This document shows, one piece after another, positions 23,350-35,400 of a stretch of 64,000 nucleotides of DNA (its first letter is position 1; every line of letters begins with the position of its first letter). The position numbers were made by a program, and so were the translations under genes. The stretch is taken from the NCBI GenBank assembly GCA_963691655.1, contig OY829328.1:83022400-83086399 (forward strand), given 5' to 3'. The notes below the pieces were generated by a model. It did not search any database and had not been told where the DNA came from. It saw only the letters and a program-made list of their open reading frames with translations. This DNA comes from Toxonevra muliebris. Its lineage: Eukaryota > Arthropoda > Insecta > Diptera > Pallopteridae.

Positions 23350-24562
23350 GACTGCTGCACTAGAGGTACTATTGGAGCTCACTCCATTACACCTCGTGAT
23401 AGAGAGTGCCTTCAATGCAGCAATCGTAAGAGGAACAAGAAATAAGAGGTTGACGAGGAGACCTATAGGGCTTGGAAACCGAGATAACCTGACGAAAGAC
23501 AACTATCTCTTAGACTGTCCCCAGGACAGAATGGACAAACAGTATAGTTTTGAGAAACACTTCGTTGCAGAACTTAGTAGCAAGAACGAATGGGAGGGTG
23601 TAGAGTATAACTACACACTCAAAGAACACACGATTAAGTGGTATACAGATGGGTCACGTACCGAGGATGGAACTGGGGCAGGAGTATTTGGGCCAAGAAT
23701 CAAACACTCTGAGCCGATGGGGAAGTATCCTAGCATCTTCCAAGCTGAAATTCATGCAATTAGCACATGTGTGCAACTCAACCTGGATAGACAGTACAAA
23801 CGGCAAGATATCGCTATCATGTCGGACAGCCAAGCAGCCATTCGAGCATTATGTTCCTTTGAGATCACCTCTAAGTTGGTGTGGGACTGTTTGAGCAAGC
23901 TCAATCAACTGGGCAATGACAACAAAGTCGCTCTATGTTGGGTCCCTGGCCACGCAGGAATTGAGGGTAATGAGCAGGCAGACGAGCTTGCAAGAAAGGG
24001 GGCAGCAACCACTTTCGTGGGACCTGAACCCTTCTGTGGAATAGGAGATAGCGTAATCAGGGAATTACTCAGGCAAGAAGAGAGGAACAAGAGGCAAGAA
24101 CTCTTTACCAATCTTACGGGACTGAGGCAATCCAAAGCGCTTTTAGGTAATTATAATAAGAGTAGATACGCATTCTGCATTGGTCTCAACAAAAACAGTT
24201 TGCGCATATTAGCTGGTATTCTGACTGGGCATTGCGGGCTCAGAGAACACCTTTGCAAGATAGGGGTTGAGCAAAGCTCAATTTGTAGGTTTTGTAATGA
24301 GGAAGACGAATCATCGGAACATATTTTAGCTCAATGTGGAGCACTGATCCACAAAAGAAGGAAATGTCTGGGCATGCACCAAGTGCCCAGTACCGAACTG
24401 GCATCCATAGATCCAGGTGCAATACTCAAATTTTTGAGGGAGACTGGACTGGATGAGGTACTCTAGGCAGATTAGACTAGATAGAAAAGAGGGACGTACA
24501 ATAGATCTTATAGGTCGCGGTACAACGACAGAAACCTCTATAATACAATACAATACAATAAT
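23350..24562 (+). mobile_element. 5'-truncated non-LTR retrotransposon with RNase H
   Basis: The insert is bounded by an 11-bp duplication, ACTTTCCCTTC, at 23339-23349 and 24563-24573, within a pyrimidine-rich tract. The 3' end is a short TACAA repeat (AATACAATACAATACAATAA). Truncation falls inside the RT C-terminus, so the insert starts in frame with A-A-L-E-V-L-L-E-L-T-P-L-H. It is more GC-rich than the surrounding intron. The RNase H domain and 3' repeat tail point to an I/LOA-like clade; this is inference. Confidence 0.92.
23351..24466 (+). pseudogene. RT C-terminus plus RNase H and CCHC knuckle of a non-LTR element
   Basis: The fragment is open throughout (about 370 codons) but has lost its 5' part, so it cannot make a working polyprotein. 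A ribonuclease H domain is complete: the four metal-binding acids sit in YTDGSRTEDG (codon at 23648), QAEIHAI (23747), MSDSQAA (23825) and NEQADELA (23981), with the WVPGHAGI signature. A C-x2-C-x8-H-x4-C knuckle (ICRFCNEEDESSEHILAQC) follows near 24283. The absence of stops in the 1.1 kb suggests recent insertion. There is no sign that the host has recruited it. Confidence 0.9.
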
Positions 24563-24573
24563 ACTTTCCCTTC

Positions 24574-24846
24574 AACACCACCCACCCTCCCATTCACCAC
24601 TCCTGCTTTCCCTCCACCACCTCTTCACCACATCTTCACCACCTTTTTACCTTCCTTCACCTTTTCATTTCATCACTTCTTTACCATCTATTCAACATCC
24701 TATCATATTTCCTTTACCACCCTTTCATCTCCCCTTCACCATTTACTTACCAAACTTTAACCTCCCTTCTTCAAACTCTTAATCTGCTCTAATGGCACTA
24801 ATGTGCTAATTGGACCGAGACTGTAACGTTATGCACTCGGTTACCA
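24574..24846. repeat. Pyrimidine-rich low-complexity tract
   Basis: CCTTCACCA/CTTTCC-type words run for ~210 bp. A shorter part of the same tract lies left of the retrotransposon at about 23265-23349, so the retroelement inserted within it. The 109-codon frame at 24453-24782 is only its translation. Confidence 0.75.
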
Positions 24847-24860
24847 CCCTAACCAACCTT

Positions 24861-25542
24861 CTTCTTTTTCTTTGTCCTTTAATTAATATGAGGAAGATAG
24901 GACCTCAACAAAGTTTCTCCATCTAGTTCGGTCGCGTGACAGCGCCTTCAATTCTCTCCAGCTTTTTCCCGTTTCACGTATGTCCTGCTCTAAAGATCGG
25001 CTCCATGACATTCTGGGTCGACCACGTCTTCGGTTGCCTAGAGGGTTCCAGTCTAGGGCATGTCGGGCGATGTCTGCAGGTGGTTAACGTAAAGTGTGCC
25101 CGATTCACCGCCATTTTCGTCCTTTGATTTCAACCGCTACTGTATCTTGGTTGCATCTTCTATGTAGCTCTTCGTTCGATATAATGTTAGGCCATCAAAT
25201 GCGCAAGCATCTGTTAACGAAAATTTGTATTTTATTCATTAATGCCACGGTGGTGAACTAAGTTTCGCATCCATATAATAACACAGCTTTTACGTTGGAG
25301 TTGAAAATCTTCGGCTTCGTTACGGCTGATAGAATCGGAGACTTGCAAATGTTGCGCAGTTGCGCGAAGGCACCTTTGGCTTTACTTATTCTGCTTTGTA
25401 TATCTTCTGCCGCGCCGCCATTTGGTGTGATCGCCCTAACCAAATAACAAAATTCGTCTACCTTCTCGATGGCTTCAGTATCAATTTTAAACGGATCAGT
25501 GTTGTCTGCACGGGTTGATATCGACATGCTCTTAGTTTTATT
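24861..25542 (-). mobile_element. 5'-truncated non-LTR retrotransposon, minus strand
   Basis: The 682-bp insert is flanked by a perfect 14-bp duplication, CCCTAACCAACCTT, at 24847-24860 and 25543-25556. On the minus strand it encodes the thumb and C-terminal region of a reverse transcriptase: from MSISTRADNTDPF through VDEFCYLV, RISKAKGAFAQLRN and the terminal AVLLYGCET. Downstream stops (for example after the G-I-N-E stretch) break the frame. The 3' end lies at the low-coordinate side with an A/G-rich tail. It is distinct from the insertion at 9537-11287. Confidence 0.92.
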
Positions 25543-25556
25543 CCCTAACCAACCTT

Positions 25557-26263
25557 AATCTGCTAGTGGTTCAAATATTTCATACATTACCTTCAAATCT
25601 AAACTCATTGTTGTCTCAGATCTAAAATGTTCAATACTTAATTGATGACCAGTTCAAATGAGTTAAATGAGCGATGTCAGAAAAATTATTTCTGAGCCCA
25701 AATTTCGGTAGTCGGTGAAAGGCACAATTGATGACTAGGTAATGCATATTGTCATCGTTCAAAGTTGTTAACAATAAAACTTTTACGATGACTAGATTCA
25801 ACCTAAGCCTGCTGTATCCAATTTCCAGACTCTAGTCAAGCCTTCAAGAAAATTTCAATGACTGATCTTAAAAATGAACTGAGTTGCTATAAAATAATTT
25901 TTTTTTCGTTTCACTTTAAATCACGCCAAAACGAATCACCGGATATCATGTAAATTTTAACAAGTATTTTTTAATAGCAATTTGTTTTTTATTCTATTCT
26001 TTTTTTTATTATTTTTTATTTTACATACCTTCATACAAAATCCGATTATTTTCTTTTTAATATCCGTAGTTAACTGATAAAATATGCAGATATTGTTTTT
26101 TTTTTGTTTTTTTTTTGTTACGTTAAACTTATACCCGCAAAAAAATTCCAAAAAAATCACGTTGAAAAAAATAATAAAAATAAATCCTACAAATTTTTAC
26201 TTCACAATCGCGTTTAATCTCAAAGCGCTCAGCAAAACGTTTTTATTTATCTTTTGTTAGCTA
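25557..26263. other. Intronic non-coding interval
   Basis: AT-rich, with poly-T runs near 25900-26115 and no gene. Confidence 0.5.
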
Positions 26264-26404
26264 CACTGGCGGTCACAAAAACCGCACCACTTGCAATACT
26301 GCTGCAATTTCAGTAATATTTACTAACTTAGCCCAAATTTCCCTTCCTTTGTAAAGGAGATTCCCTTTTTTATGTTTTAACCCTTTCTTCTCAACTTTTG
26401 TATT

Positions 26405-26439
26405 GGGGGGGGGGGGGGGGGGGGGTGGGGGGTAGGGGG
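26405..26439. repeat. Poly(G) tract
   Basis: A run of more than 20 consecutive G followed by G-rich words. Such a tract is rare in this AT-rich DNA and could form a G-quadruplex. Its length may be affected by sequencing error. Confidence 0.85.
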
Positions 26440-28227
26440 TGAAAATTTTTGTTTTGTTTTGTATTCGTAGATTCGGACTTTGTTAAGAATAAAAATCAAA
26501 AAAAATTATGAAAGAAGTTTTTGGGAAAGGCTGTAGAGCTTTTGAAATTTTGTACATTATAATGACCAAAATGCATGAAAGGAGTAAAAATTCGAGAAAA
26601 AAATTTTAAAATTAAAACAACTAAGGTTTATTTTGCAATGCCACACAAACTTTTAGTTTAGAAAATACTTTTAAAAACACACTTGTTTACTAAGTATAAA
26701 AGGTGAAAATTTTAAACATTTTTCGAATTTGGGTTTATTTTTACTAAAGTCAAGTATACAGAATTTTTTTCGTTCAGTAACCTATAGTAAAATTTCATAG
26801 GCAACATATTTCTTGAACTTATTAACCCTCTATCAACCCTCGTAATGGGTCAAAAACGGAACTTTTTTCGAAAAAGACAAAAAAGACCCATAATGGTGGG
26901 TGCCAAAGGGTTAATATGTAGGAAGAAAATATTCTACGGAAAATTCGACCATAAATTGCTGAACATACAAACAAGCTTTGTTGCAAAACTAACAAGTTTT
27001 TTAATGGTTTATTATACTTAATCTGTTAGAAATGGGCAAATTTTGGGCCTACGTAAAAAAAAATTTTACGTGTATACTTTTAAAACGCCGAGACCCGTAT
27101 AATTTTCTTTCTTGAGTTCTATCAGCATCTCCTCTCCGAATCTTGTTAGTTTTTCGTTTGTTGAACAAAAAACAAATCAATACTATCACAATTTTTTTAA
27201 CACCTGCAGAAAATAATTAAAAAATCGTCAACCTTTCATGTCTTTTGTACACAATAGTAACCAAATTATTTATTGTACATTAGAGTTGCGTGAATTTGTA
27301 CACTATAATGTACAATTTTTTTAAGCGTGTAAAACATTTTTTTTAACAACATTTTTTTTAAGTTATTAATTTTCTATTATGAAATGGAATTTTAACTTTC
27401 GTTTTAAACTATTATAATTAAAAAAAAAAAGTTTACATATATACTTGGTCAAAATTTTAATCTTTGTACCTTCACTTCGTAAATTCACACAAATGTAATT
27501 TGGACTGCTTTTCAAAATGAAATAAAAAAACTGTACTCTCGTTTTTGCTCAAACTTAAATTATAAAGAGAAAAAACATGCTTCATTTAAAAAATAATTTT
27601 TTATTTTTAAAATTCCCGATAGTTTTGAAATGAGAAGTAGTGAAATATGAACGTTTTTTGGTACAATATATTAGCCGAAAACAACGAAAGGGTTAAGAAT
27701 GTATTTAAGCGGAGTATACCATTTTTTATTGCGCTTGTTTGGTGCAAAGAAGAATTTTTGAAAAAGTGCCAAAAACAACTGCAAAGTGTAAACAATTGTC
27801 GTTCCACCAAAACGTCGATATTTTTTTTCTTAGGTATCAAAAAGTATCATAAAGTTAAATACCTGAAGAAATCTGATGCCTACATTCGACTGCTGTTGGA
27901 CTGATCCAGCAAAAAGGCAATTTGTACCCGCTTGAAAGGACAAAAAGATCAAGAAGACTATGGAAGAAAAATAGGGGAGAAAATGGCATAACCTGAAAGA
28001 GAACCATAAATTATCGATTCAAAAGTGTAGTCACAATAAGGACTGAGCTAAAGAGCTATTACAACGTGAATATAAGTTTCGAAACCTTACGCAGAAAGAA
28101 ACGAAAGTTCGGTATATATGGGAGACTATCAGCCAAAAAGTAGTTGTTGACGAAATGGATGAAACAAATCACCTGGCATGGACTAAAAACTGCAGCAATT
28201 GAACTCTGGTAGCCTCAAGAAAAGTTA

Positions 28228-28900
28228 TATGATCGGGCAAATTAAACTAAATTTTTTATGCGCATTTAATCTTCAGTATGTGCGTCGCTCAGATATAGAG
28301 GAATACAAGGATAACTGTGTAGCGAAAATAATCAAATTCCCACAAAGTCATATGGCTTGAATGGATTTTTCCTACTATATCCGGGGTCATCTCCCTTATG
28401 GTATATTAAAGGAGCTGTGAATGCCCAAAAATATGCCTAAAATTTTATGAAGCAATTGCTGTAAGCCAATTGTGGTGCGCTTTCGCTCATTAATGACATT
28501 ATTTTTCCGGACGACTTCTGCGGCATATCTTCGCGCCAAATTGGCAAGATTTAGTTAGTAATTAATGCCTAATGTTTGATAACTTTAGAAATAGTAAAAA
28601 AGTAAGATTATTGATTCTTATTTGTTTGCCGATTCAAAATGTTTTCGATGATATTAGAATTTACTGGAAGGAGAGATCAGGTAGCTCGCGCGGTTTAAAT
28701 CCGATAGAGCACCTCTGTCATATAATGAAACGGAAAGTTGCTCAAAACATGCCGAAGAATAAGAAACCCCTTGTTGGAATTCTGAAAAAAGTTTCGTATT
28801 AAAATAATAATGAATGATATCCTTAAAATGATTGTCGACTCCATGCAGTTCAAGATAAAGGCCATAATAAAGGCTAAAAGAGGAAGGAACACCATTTAAC
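28228..28900 (+). pseudogene. Tc1-like transposase remnant (DD34E type)
   Basis: Fragments in shifting frames are recognisable. Near 28235-28270 is a G-Q-I-K-L-N-F piece like the S-D-x-S-K-F-N segment. Near 28281-28350 is Y-V-R-R-S-D...E-E-Y. Near 28365 is F-S-Y-Y, as in the W-G-C-F-S-Y-Y motif. Near 28690-28740 is RGLNPIEHLCHIMKRKVA, which matches the conserved D-L-N-P-I-E-N/H-L-W region holding the catalytic glutamate. Stops and frame shifts are numerous, so it is dead. Confidence 0.8.
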
Positions 28901-29559
28901 TAAACAATTTTGCTTGCGACTCTAACATGTAACAACTTAATCCTAGTTTGTATCTTCAAAAAATAACAAATATATTTTAATTTTTACATACTTTTATTTA
29001 ATACCCTCAAAAACGTGAAATTTCTTCCATATTTTTGTTTTAATTAAAAAATAATAAAATTTGTGTGTATTTGTGTGCAATTTTGTTAATTTTGTCCCTA
29101 AAATAAATAAAAAATTGCATTCACTAAAACAAAATCAGGCTTAGGACCAGGATTTTGAACTATTTTCTTGACATTGGTGGGTGGTGCGGTTTTTGTGACC
29201 GCCAGTGTATTTTTTGTATGAAGGTTTAATTTATTTTAGTTGCAAATTTTTATACTTTTTACTTTTGACATTGTATAATTGTTTGGTTGTTTCTTTTTTT
29301 GTGTTATATATTTAGTTTCGTGATATGTAGAAAAGTTGTTAACGCGGAAAAAATGGTAGAATTAATAGTTGCTTTTAGTTGTTCATGAAAGTAAATATGA
29401 CATTTCATATCAAAGTGAGTTTTGTTTGTAACTTTTCATTATCTTCTTCTCTCTCTCTGTTGTTGAGATGATTTTTTTAATGCGTACTTATCGGTTGATT
29501 TTATTATTCTTTATTTTTCAATTGAAAATGATAACCATAAAGTAATTATTGTATTTTCA

Positions 29560-31370
29560 AATAAAGCATTTAATTTGTATTTTGAGAAAGAAAACAGTTC
29601 AAGTCAAAATGCAAAAAAAATAAAAAAAAAATTGGGGCATATTTTTAGGTGGTCTGAAAATTCCATAATTTCTATTGTACATTAAAAGAATATAGGTATT
29701 TATAATAATATTAACTTAATTTCATAAAGACACAGAATAATGAGAAATTAATTTATACTTTCTAAACTTTCTCTTTTGGGTGATCTATTTTCTGCGTCAC
29801 TATAGTATGAATACTGTGTAGGAGAGCCTGCTTGAGACTCTCGACTCCCGCCTTTTGCCTGCCCTAATTAAACCAGAGTAACCACAATGTTCATGTTTTG
29901 TTATTACTTTCAAATAAATCTATATTTAAATTAAGGAAAATAACCTTAAGATGAACTATGAAAACTTTAAAGGAATAAAGCAAGAACCTTCATAGCATAT
30001 TTTTAGGCAGTTTAAAATTCCATTATTTTCAATTTATGCGTGAAAATATAAAAAAAGTTTACTTGAGGCCATAAAAACTTCTTGAAGAGCAGTTGTAGGT
30101 ATTAAGTTGTGGGTTCTCTAAGTTTATCAATCTTCGGCCTCTTATGAATGCACGAACTGAACCAAAACAAATATCAAGTTAAAGTAATTTCTTTCGCAAC
30201 AAACTATAAAATGAAACTGTATAAATTTTTTTTATTTGCGTTAAGAAAAATTTCCAAATATCTTTAATATTGAAAGGCAAAAAAAAAATGTATGCATACT
30301 TTTAGGTGGTTTTAAATTTCATTATATCTATATTAAAGTAAAAATAGATAGGCTAGCAATAAATTTTAATTTAAAACCCATAGAATAGTGAAAAATAAAT
30401 TTTTGCCTCCTCACAGAGCAAGAAAAGTTTTGCGTGGGTTTTGTATAAAGTTATTGTGGGTGCAGTAACAAATTTTATAATGAGTGTTATATAAATAAAC
30501 TCAAATATATATATATAAAAAAACTGTTTAAGGTAGACCCCATCTGATTTTTTCTATTGCTTTGCCGTCCCTTCAGGTTTCACCAATTGAGTCAGGGTCA
30601 AAGACAAAGAAATCGCATTTACATCAATTTATAATAATAAAACCAAATTTTTTTATTTCTCTAAGAAAAACTCTTGAATAAATTTGAAGTTAAAAGACAA
30701 TAATATATAGCATACTTTAGGTAATAGCAAAAAAGTGAAATTAATTACTTTCCAACAAAAATCTATAAATAAATCACATATTGCTTATTCACCTTAAAAA
30801 AATACCATTAGAACTTAAAAGACAAAAGAAACAAAATTTATAGCATACTTTTAGGTAGTTTAAAAATACCATTATTTCTCAATTAAACTAAAAATAGATA
30901 TACCCAATAATAAATTTACAACTTTAGACTATCACAAAAAGTCACCGAACAATGGAAAATAAACTTTTACCTTCTGAACAAACTGAAAAACTTTTTGGTG
31001 AACGTTGAACCAATTCCCCTTCGCCTCTAAATGCACCAAGCGAGCTATGACCATTATAAAATTAAGTTAGTTACTTTGAAATTAATCTGTAAATAAATTA
31101 TGTATTTATCTTAAGAAATATCATTAAAGTTTTAAAGGACAAAAGAACATATTTTTTAAAGCATACTTTTAGGTAGTTAAAAAATTCCATTGTTTTAAAT
31201 TTAAATTAAAAATAAATATAACTAGCAATAAATTTTCATTTAAGACCATTTCAAAAAGCTATAGAGTAATGGAATAAACTTATTCTTTAATAAACAGCAA
31301 GTTTTTCATTTCATGTCTACTACTACTTGCTGTTAGTTTTTTTTATGTAAATGCCTAAAAGTATGCAATG
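29560..31370. repeat. Degenerate tandem array, unit about 300-360 bp
   Basis: The landmark word GCATACTTTTAGGT or a close variant occurs at 29637, 29995, 30294, 30710, 30843 and 31161. It is followed each time by an AATTCCATTATTTCT-like word in most copies, then AATAAACTTTT. Other words (ATTACTTT...ATAAAT, AAAGGACAAAAGAAC) recur between. Spacings are 358, 299, 416, 133 and 318 bp, so units have been deleted or expanded. An inverted landmark (CCTAAAAGTATGC) closes the array at about 31350. It is non-coding. Confidence 0.8.
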
Positions 31371-32739
31371 GAAAATAAACAGCATATGAAATAGTTTTCT
31401 AACTATGTGTGCGTGCATTTTTATTACTACTACAATTCAACAATCCAAAATTAGAAGGCAAAAGTCTAAGTGCAAATAAATCAGTAGCAGATACAGAGAA
31501 GAAGAAACAAAGTATAAAGGAAAGCCAGAAAGAAGGATGAGAAACATAAAAAGAGAAAGAGAGTAAAAAAGTAAGGGCAGAGAGAGTAAAGATAATGAAA
31601 AATAGTAAGCAGCGCAACAGACTCAAACAACTACTGCAAATGATGCACATTAAACATTTTCACAAATTAAAAGAAAATTTTCAAATAAAAGATAAGCTAG
31701 AAAAATGAAAATGAATTTTCCAACCGAACAAAAAAAATGCATTGAAATAGAGAACAAGTTATAGCATCAGCCAGAGCAGCCAGAGCAACAGTGGTAAAGA
31801 GCAAACTTAAAAATAAAACAGATTTTAAAGGCTAAGTTTTTTCCAAAAAAAAAAAAAGTAGAAAACAAAAACAATAGTTTTTGTAGTACAGTTTGTGAAA
31901 AAGCAAAAAAGTTTTCCATACTTTTTTCAATTTTCTTCTACTACACTGATGCTAAAAAGTTTTTCTTTTTTTTATTGAATTTCTTTCCTTTTGTTTTTCT
32001 GTATGCTTTGAGCAAAATTAAAAGTTTTAATTCTTCTTCTTACTATAAAGTATCTTCAAGTTTTAAGTTAAATTGTAAGGCAGACATTATTGTCAATAAT
32101 TATGAATTATTGTCTTTAGATATTATAGAATTTTTTTGGGTATAAAAAATCTGTGAAAGCAAACACTCTTGAATTATAATTAAATTCTATTCGCTCATCA
32201 TCACTTTTAACGACAATTTTTGGCATATTTTCTTAATTGGAAAAGCAAAAGCAACAAAAAATCTGTTCAAACATTTTTTCTTTTATTTTTTTTTCTTACT
32301 AAGAACTAAATGCTAAAATTGAATTAAATTACAAAATAGCTCAAGCATTATGACAGCTACAAGTTCTCTCTCGTACATACATATGTATGTATATTGTAAA
32401 AGAGTCTAGAGGTATGGCGTGTTTGTGTATGTGTGTATGGGTGTGTGTGCAAGGGTAGCAACCTTGTAAACCTTGTGTAAAACAAAGTTAGAAACACTGA
32501 GAAAATCATCTTAATAATCTGTTAACGAAATTTCTGTATGCCTCTTGTGTTTGTGGCTGTGTGTGTGTGTGTGTAGGTTTTCATTTCCTTTTTCCCAATG
32601 GGAAGAGAGGATTTCAGCAGCGCTTCCCTTGCGTAGGAAATTCAAATGAAATTATAAACTTTATTTATAAAGTCATACCGTTGTCCATAGTTTTCTAAAA
32701 CATTTTTGATATAAAGAAGAAAAATTTATAAAAAATATC

Positions 32740-33330
32740 AGGTGCAATTCCGGGAACTTTTTGATCAAGGTTGTATGTCTAGTGTATTTTATTGTCAAGT
32801 TCCGTTACTAAAATTAATTTTATTGTTGCATAAATTCTCAAGATCGGGTTTTATAAGTATATTTTTGTACAGATAGAACCATGCCCACTTACCCATTCCG
32901 CCCAAATTTTTTAAGGAAATTTGTATTATGAACTTGAGTATTTATATAAAATTTGATAATTGGACTTGACTTATATATATAAATTTACAAGATTTGATAT
33001 TTGAATACATTTTTTTCGAATAGAAAGTGCCATGCCCACTTTCATAAATACCACCCTTATTCAAGCTAGTGAATTGTACAAGCAAGCTATGTCCTCACAT
33101 GTAAGTTTTATGACTTTACTTAGTATAAAACATTCGAAATATGCCACGGGAAGTGTTATTTGTTTGGATAATGCCACGCCCTCTAGTCTAAAACTGTCAA
33201 AACTTTTTGCAATGCATGTTATATACATTTTTTGTAATCCTTTATAAAATTTCTTTATCATAACCTGGTATAGCTAATGTAAATCCAATGAGTTATTATT
33301 ATGCCACGCCCACTTGTAAAATTTTTGCTT
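32740..33330. repeat. Degenerate tandem repeat around TGCCACGCCCACTT
   Basis: The GC-rich word ATGCCCACTT or ATGCCACGCCCACTT recurs at about 32881, 33031, 33171 and 33302, roughly every 130-150 bp, between AT-rich spacers that partly resemble one another. It stands out by composition. No frame. Confidence 0.6.
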
Positions 33331-34845
33331 TTAAAAAGCAAGTGATATTTAAAATTTAGCTTTCCTGTTCTTTTGAATCTATTACAGTCGATATGTCTGG
33401 CTAAAAGAGAAAGGGAAAATTTCTTATTGGTTACCAAAAAAAAAAAGAAAAAAGCTGAGCGTTAATCGCGCTCTATTTTAAACCGCTTCGATTTCTCGTC
33501 ACTGGGTGAATACACATTTACATTGAAATTTTAACAAATGACAGCTTATTTTGGCTTGTATTTTGTACATTTTTTCTCGTTTAAATTTTTCCCATAATTT
33601 TTAAGCAAGAAGCTAAAAAAAGAAATAAAAAAAGTAACAGAAAAAAAACTCTTTTTATATTGCAATGAAATATGCCAAAAAGCAGTTGTCATTTTCATTC
33701 AGACATCAGAAACAGCAGTACAAAAAAAAACCTACACACATCCATACAAAGAAGTAAAAGTCGCATTATTTCTGTGTAGGAGCAACAAAGGCATTTTAAA
33801 AGGAAGTGGCAGATGGATGGGATGGATGTGAATGAAGTAGTTAGGTGTTGCTACCATTCAGCCAGCTAATACTTCAATGTCGTAATGATGGGCGTTTGGT
33901 CGTCGTCTTGTGCTATTTTTCACTTTTTGCGTTTTAGCTTTTTTTTTTTTTTTTTTTGATTTGATTTTTTCCATTTAATTTATTTATTTTCATTTACAGT
34001 GTTTTCTGACAGTTTCGAGCCACACGCGCGAACTAAACACACGCACACACACACATACATACAAAAAAGACAACATACTTATATGCTTTGAATTAGTTAT
34101 TTTTTACTTGTGAAATGTACAGCATAAAATATTTAAAAGCTTGTGTTACTTGCTTCTAGGCATTCTACTTCAGTCTAAGGAGAAATGAGCGTACTCACTT
34201 ACTCATACAATCACACTCACACACACTCACTCATTTCTACTCAAGTATGCGCGCATTCTTACTATGTTGTTGCTATTTTCTTTACTAATTTTTTTTTTGC
34301 TTGTTTAACAACAATTTTTTTTTTTTTTTTTTTGGTTTTTGTTTTGTTTTTGTGTTTGTTATAAAAGAAAGTGCGTTTCTTTGTATTTTTCATACTATGC
34401 ACATAACCTACATACATTATCGGTACACACAAAACAGCAAAAGCAACAATAAAATATTCTTACTTATACTCTTGAGTACACACACACGCACACTCATACA
34501 CAGGTAGTTTTCTTTTAATTATTTATTTATGCTTGTTACACTTTAGTAATAAATGTTTGAAATTTTAATGCTTACCTTTTAATATAATTACTTTACTTTC
34601 TTGCCATCTTAACTCATTCACACTCATATTTAATTTGATTAATTTGTATGGCTGCATAGAGTTGGCAGATGAATTTGATTGATGTTTTGATTGAACGGTA
34701 AATTTATACGAAAAAAAAAACTTAATAAAAGGTGGGGTCAAAATTGGTACAGAGCATGCTTTTGAATATAAGATCAAATTAAAAAAAATCATTTAACGGT
34801 TAGTGTTATCATTTTCGTTTTATTGTTAGTTTGATTTACTACACG

Positions 34846-35400
34846 GTAGAGGTTTGAGCACGGTGGGGGATGGAACACTGTGGAAGTTGGAGCAGGTTTG
34901 GCACTATGGGAGTTGGAACACGGTGGAAGTTAGAACATGGTGAGAGTTGGAACACGGTGGGAGTGGGAACATGGTGGGAGTTGGAACATGGTGAGAGTTG
35001 AAACATGGTGGGAGTTGGAACATGGTGGGAGTTGGAACATGGTGGGAGTTGGAACATGGTGGGAGTTGGAACATGGTGGGTGTTGGAACATGGTGGGAGT
35101 TGTAACATGGTGGGAGTTGGAACATGATGGGAGTTGGAACATGGTGGGAGTTGGAACATGGTGGGAGTTGGAACATGGTGGGTGTTGGAACATGGTGGGA
35201 GTTGGAACATGGTGGGAGTTGGAACATGATGGGAGTTGGAACATGGTGGGAGTTGGAACATGGTGGGAGTTGGAACATGGTGGGAGTTGGAACATGGTGG
35301 GAGTTGGAACATGGTGGGAGTTGGAACATGGTGGGAGTTGGAGCATGGTGGGAGTTGGAACATGGTGGGAGTTGGAACTCTGTCGAATTTCAAACACTGT
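34846..35400. repeat. 17-bp minisatellite, core array
   Basis: About 31 copies of the unit GTTGGAACATGGTGGGA lie head to tail. The core at about 34975-35380 is nearly uniform and variants (CATGATGG, GGTGTTGG, GAGCATGG) sit at fixed positions. Because 17 is not divisible by 3, each strand translates into a 17-residue repeating peptide in every frame, giving several overlapping frames of 100-184 codons on both strands. They are artefacts, not genes. Confidence 0.97.

Larger units (their letters stand above)
26264..29207 (+). mobile_element. Tc1-like transposon with perfect 27-bp TIRs, 2944 bp, decayed interior
   Basis: Perfect 27-bp inverted termini begin CACTGGCGGTCACAAAAACC at 26264-26290 and complement 29181-29207. 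TA is present on both sides (26262-26263 and 29208-29209). The element is about twice the length usual for Tc1, so the interior probably contains other insertions. It includes a 35-bp poly-G-rich stretch at 26405-26439. The transposase remnant lies in the right half. Confidence 0.85.

Noticed and set aside
24453..24782. 109-codon frame rich in Ser/His/Pro
   Set aside because: It is the translation of a pyrimidine-rich low-complexity tract.
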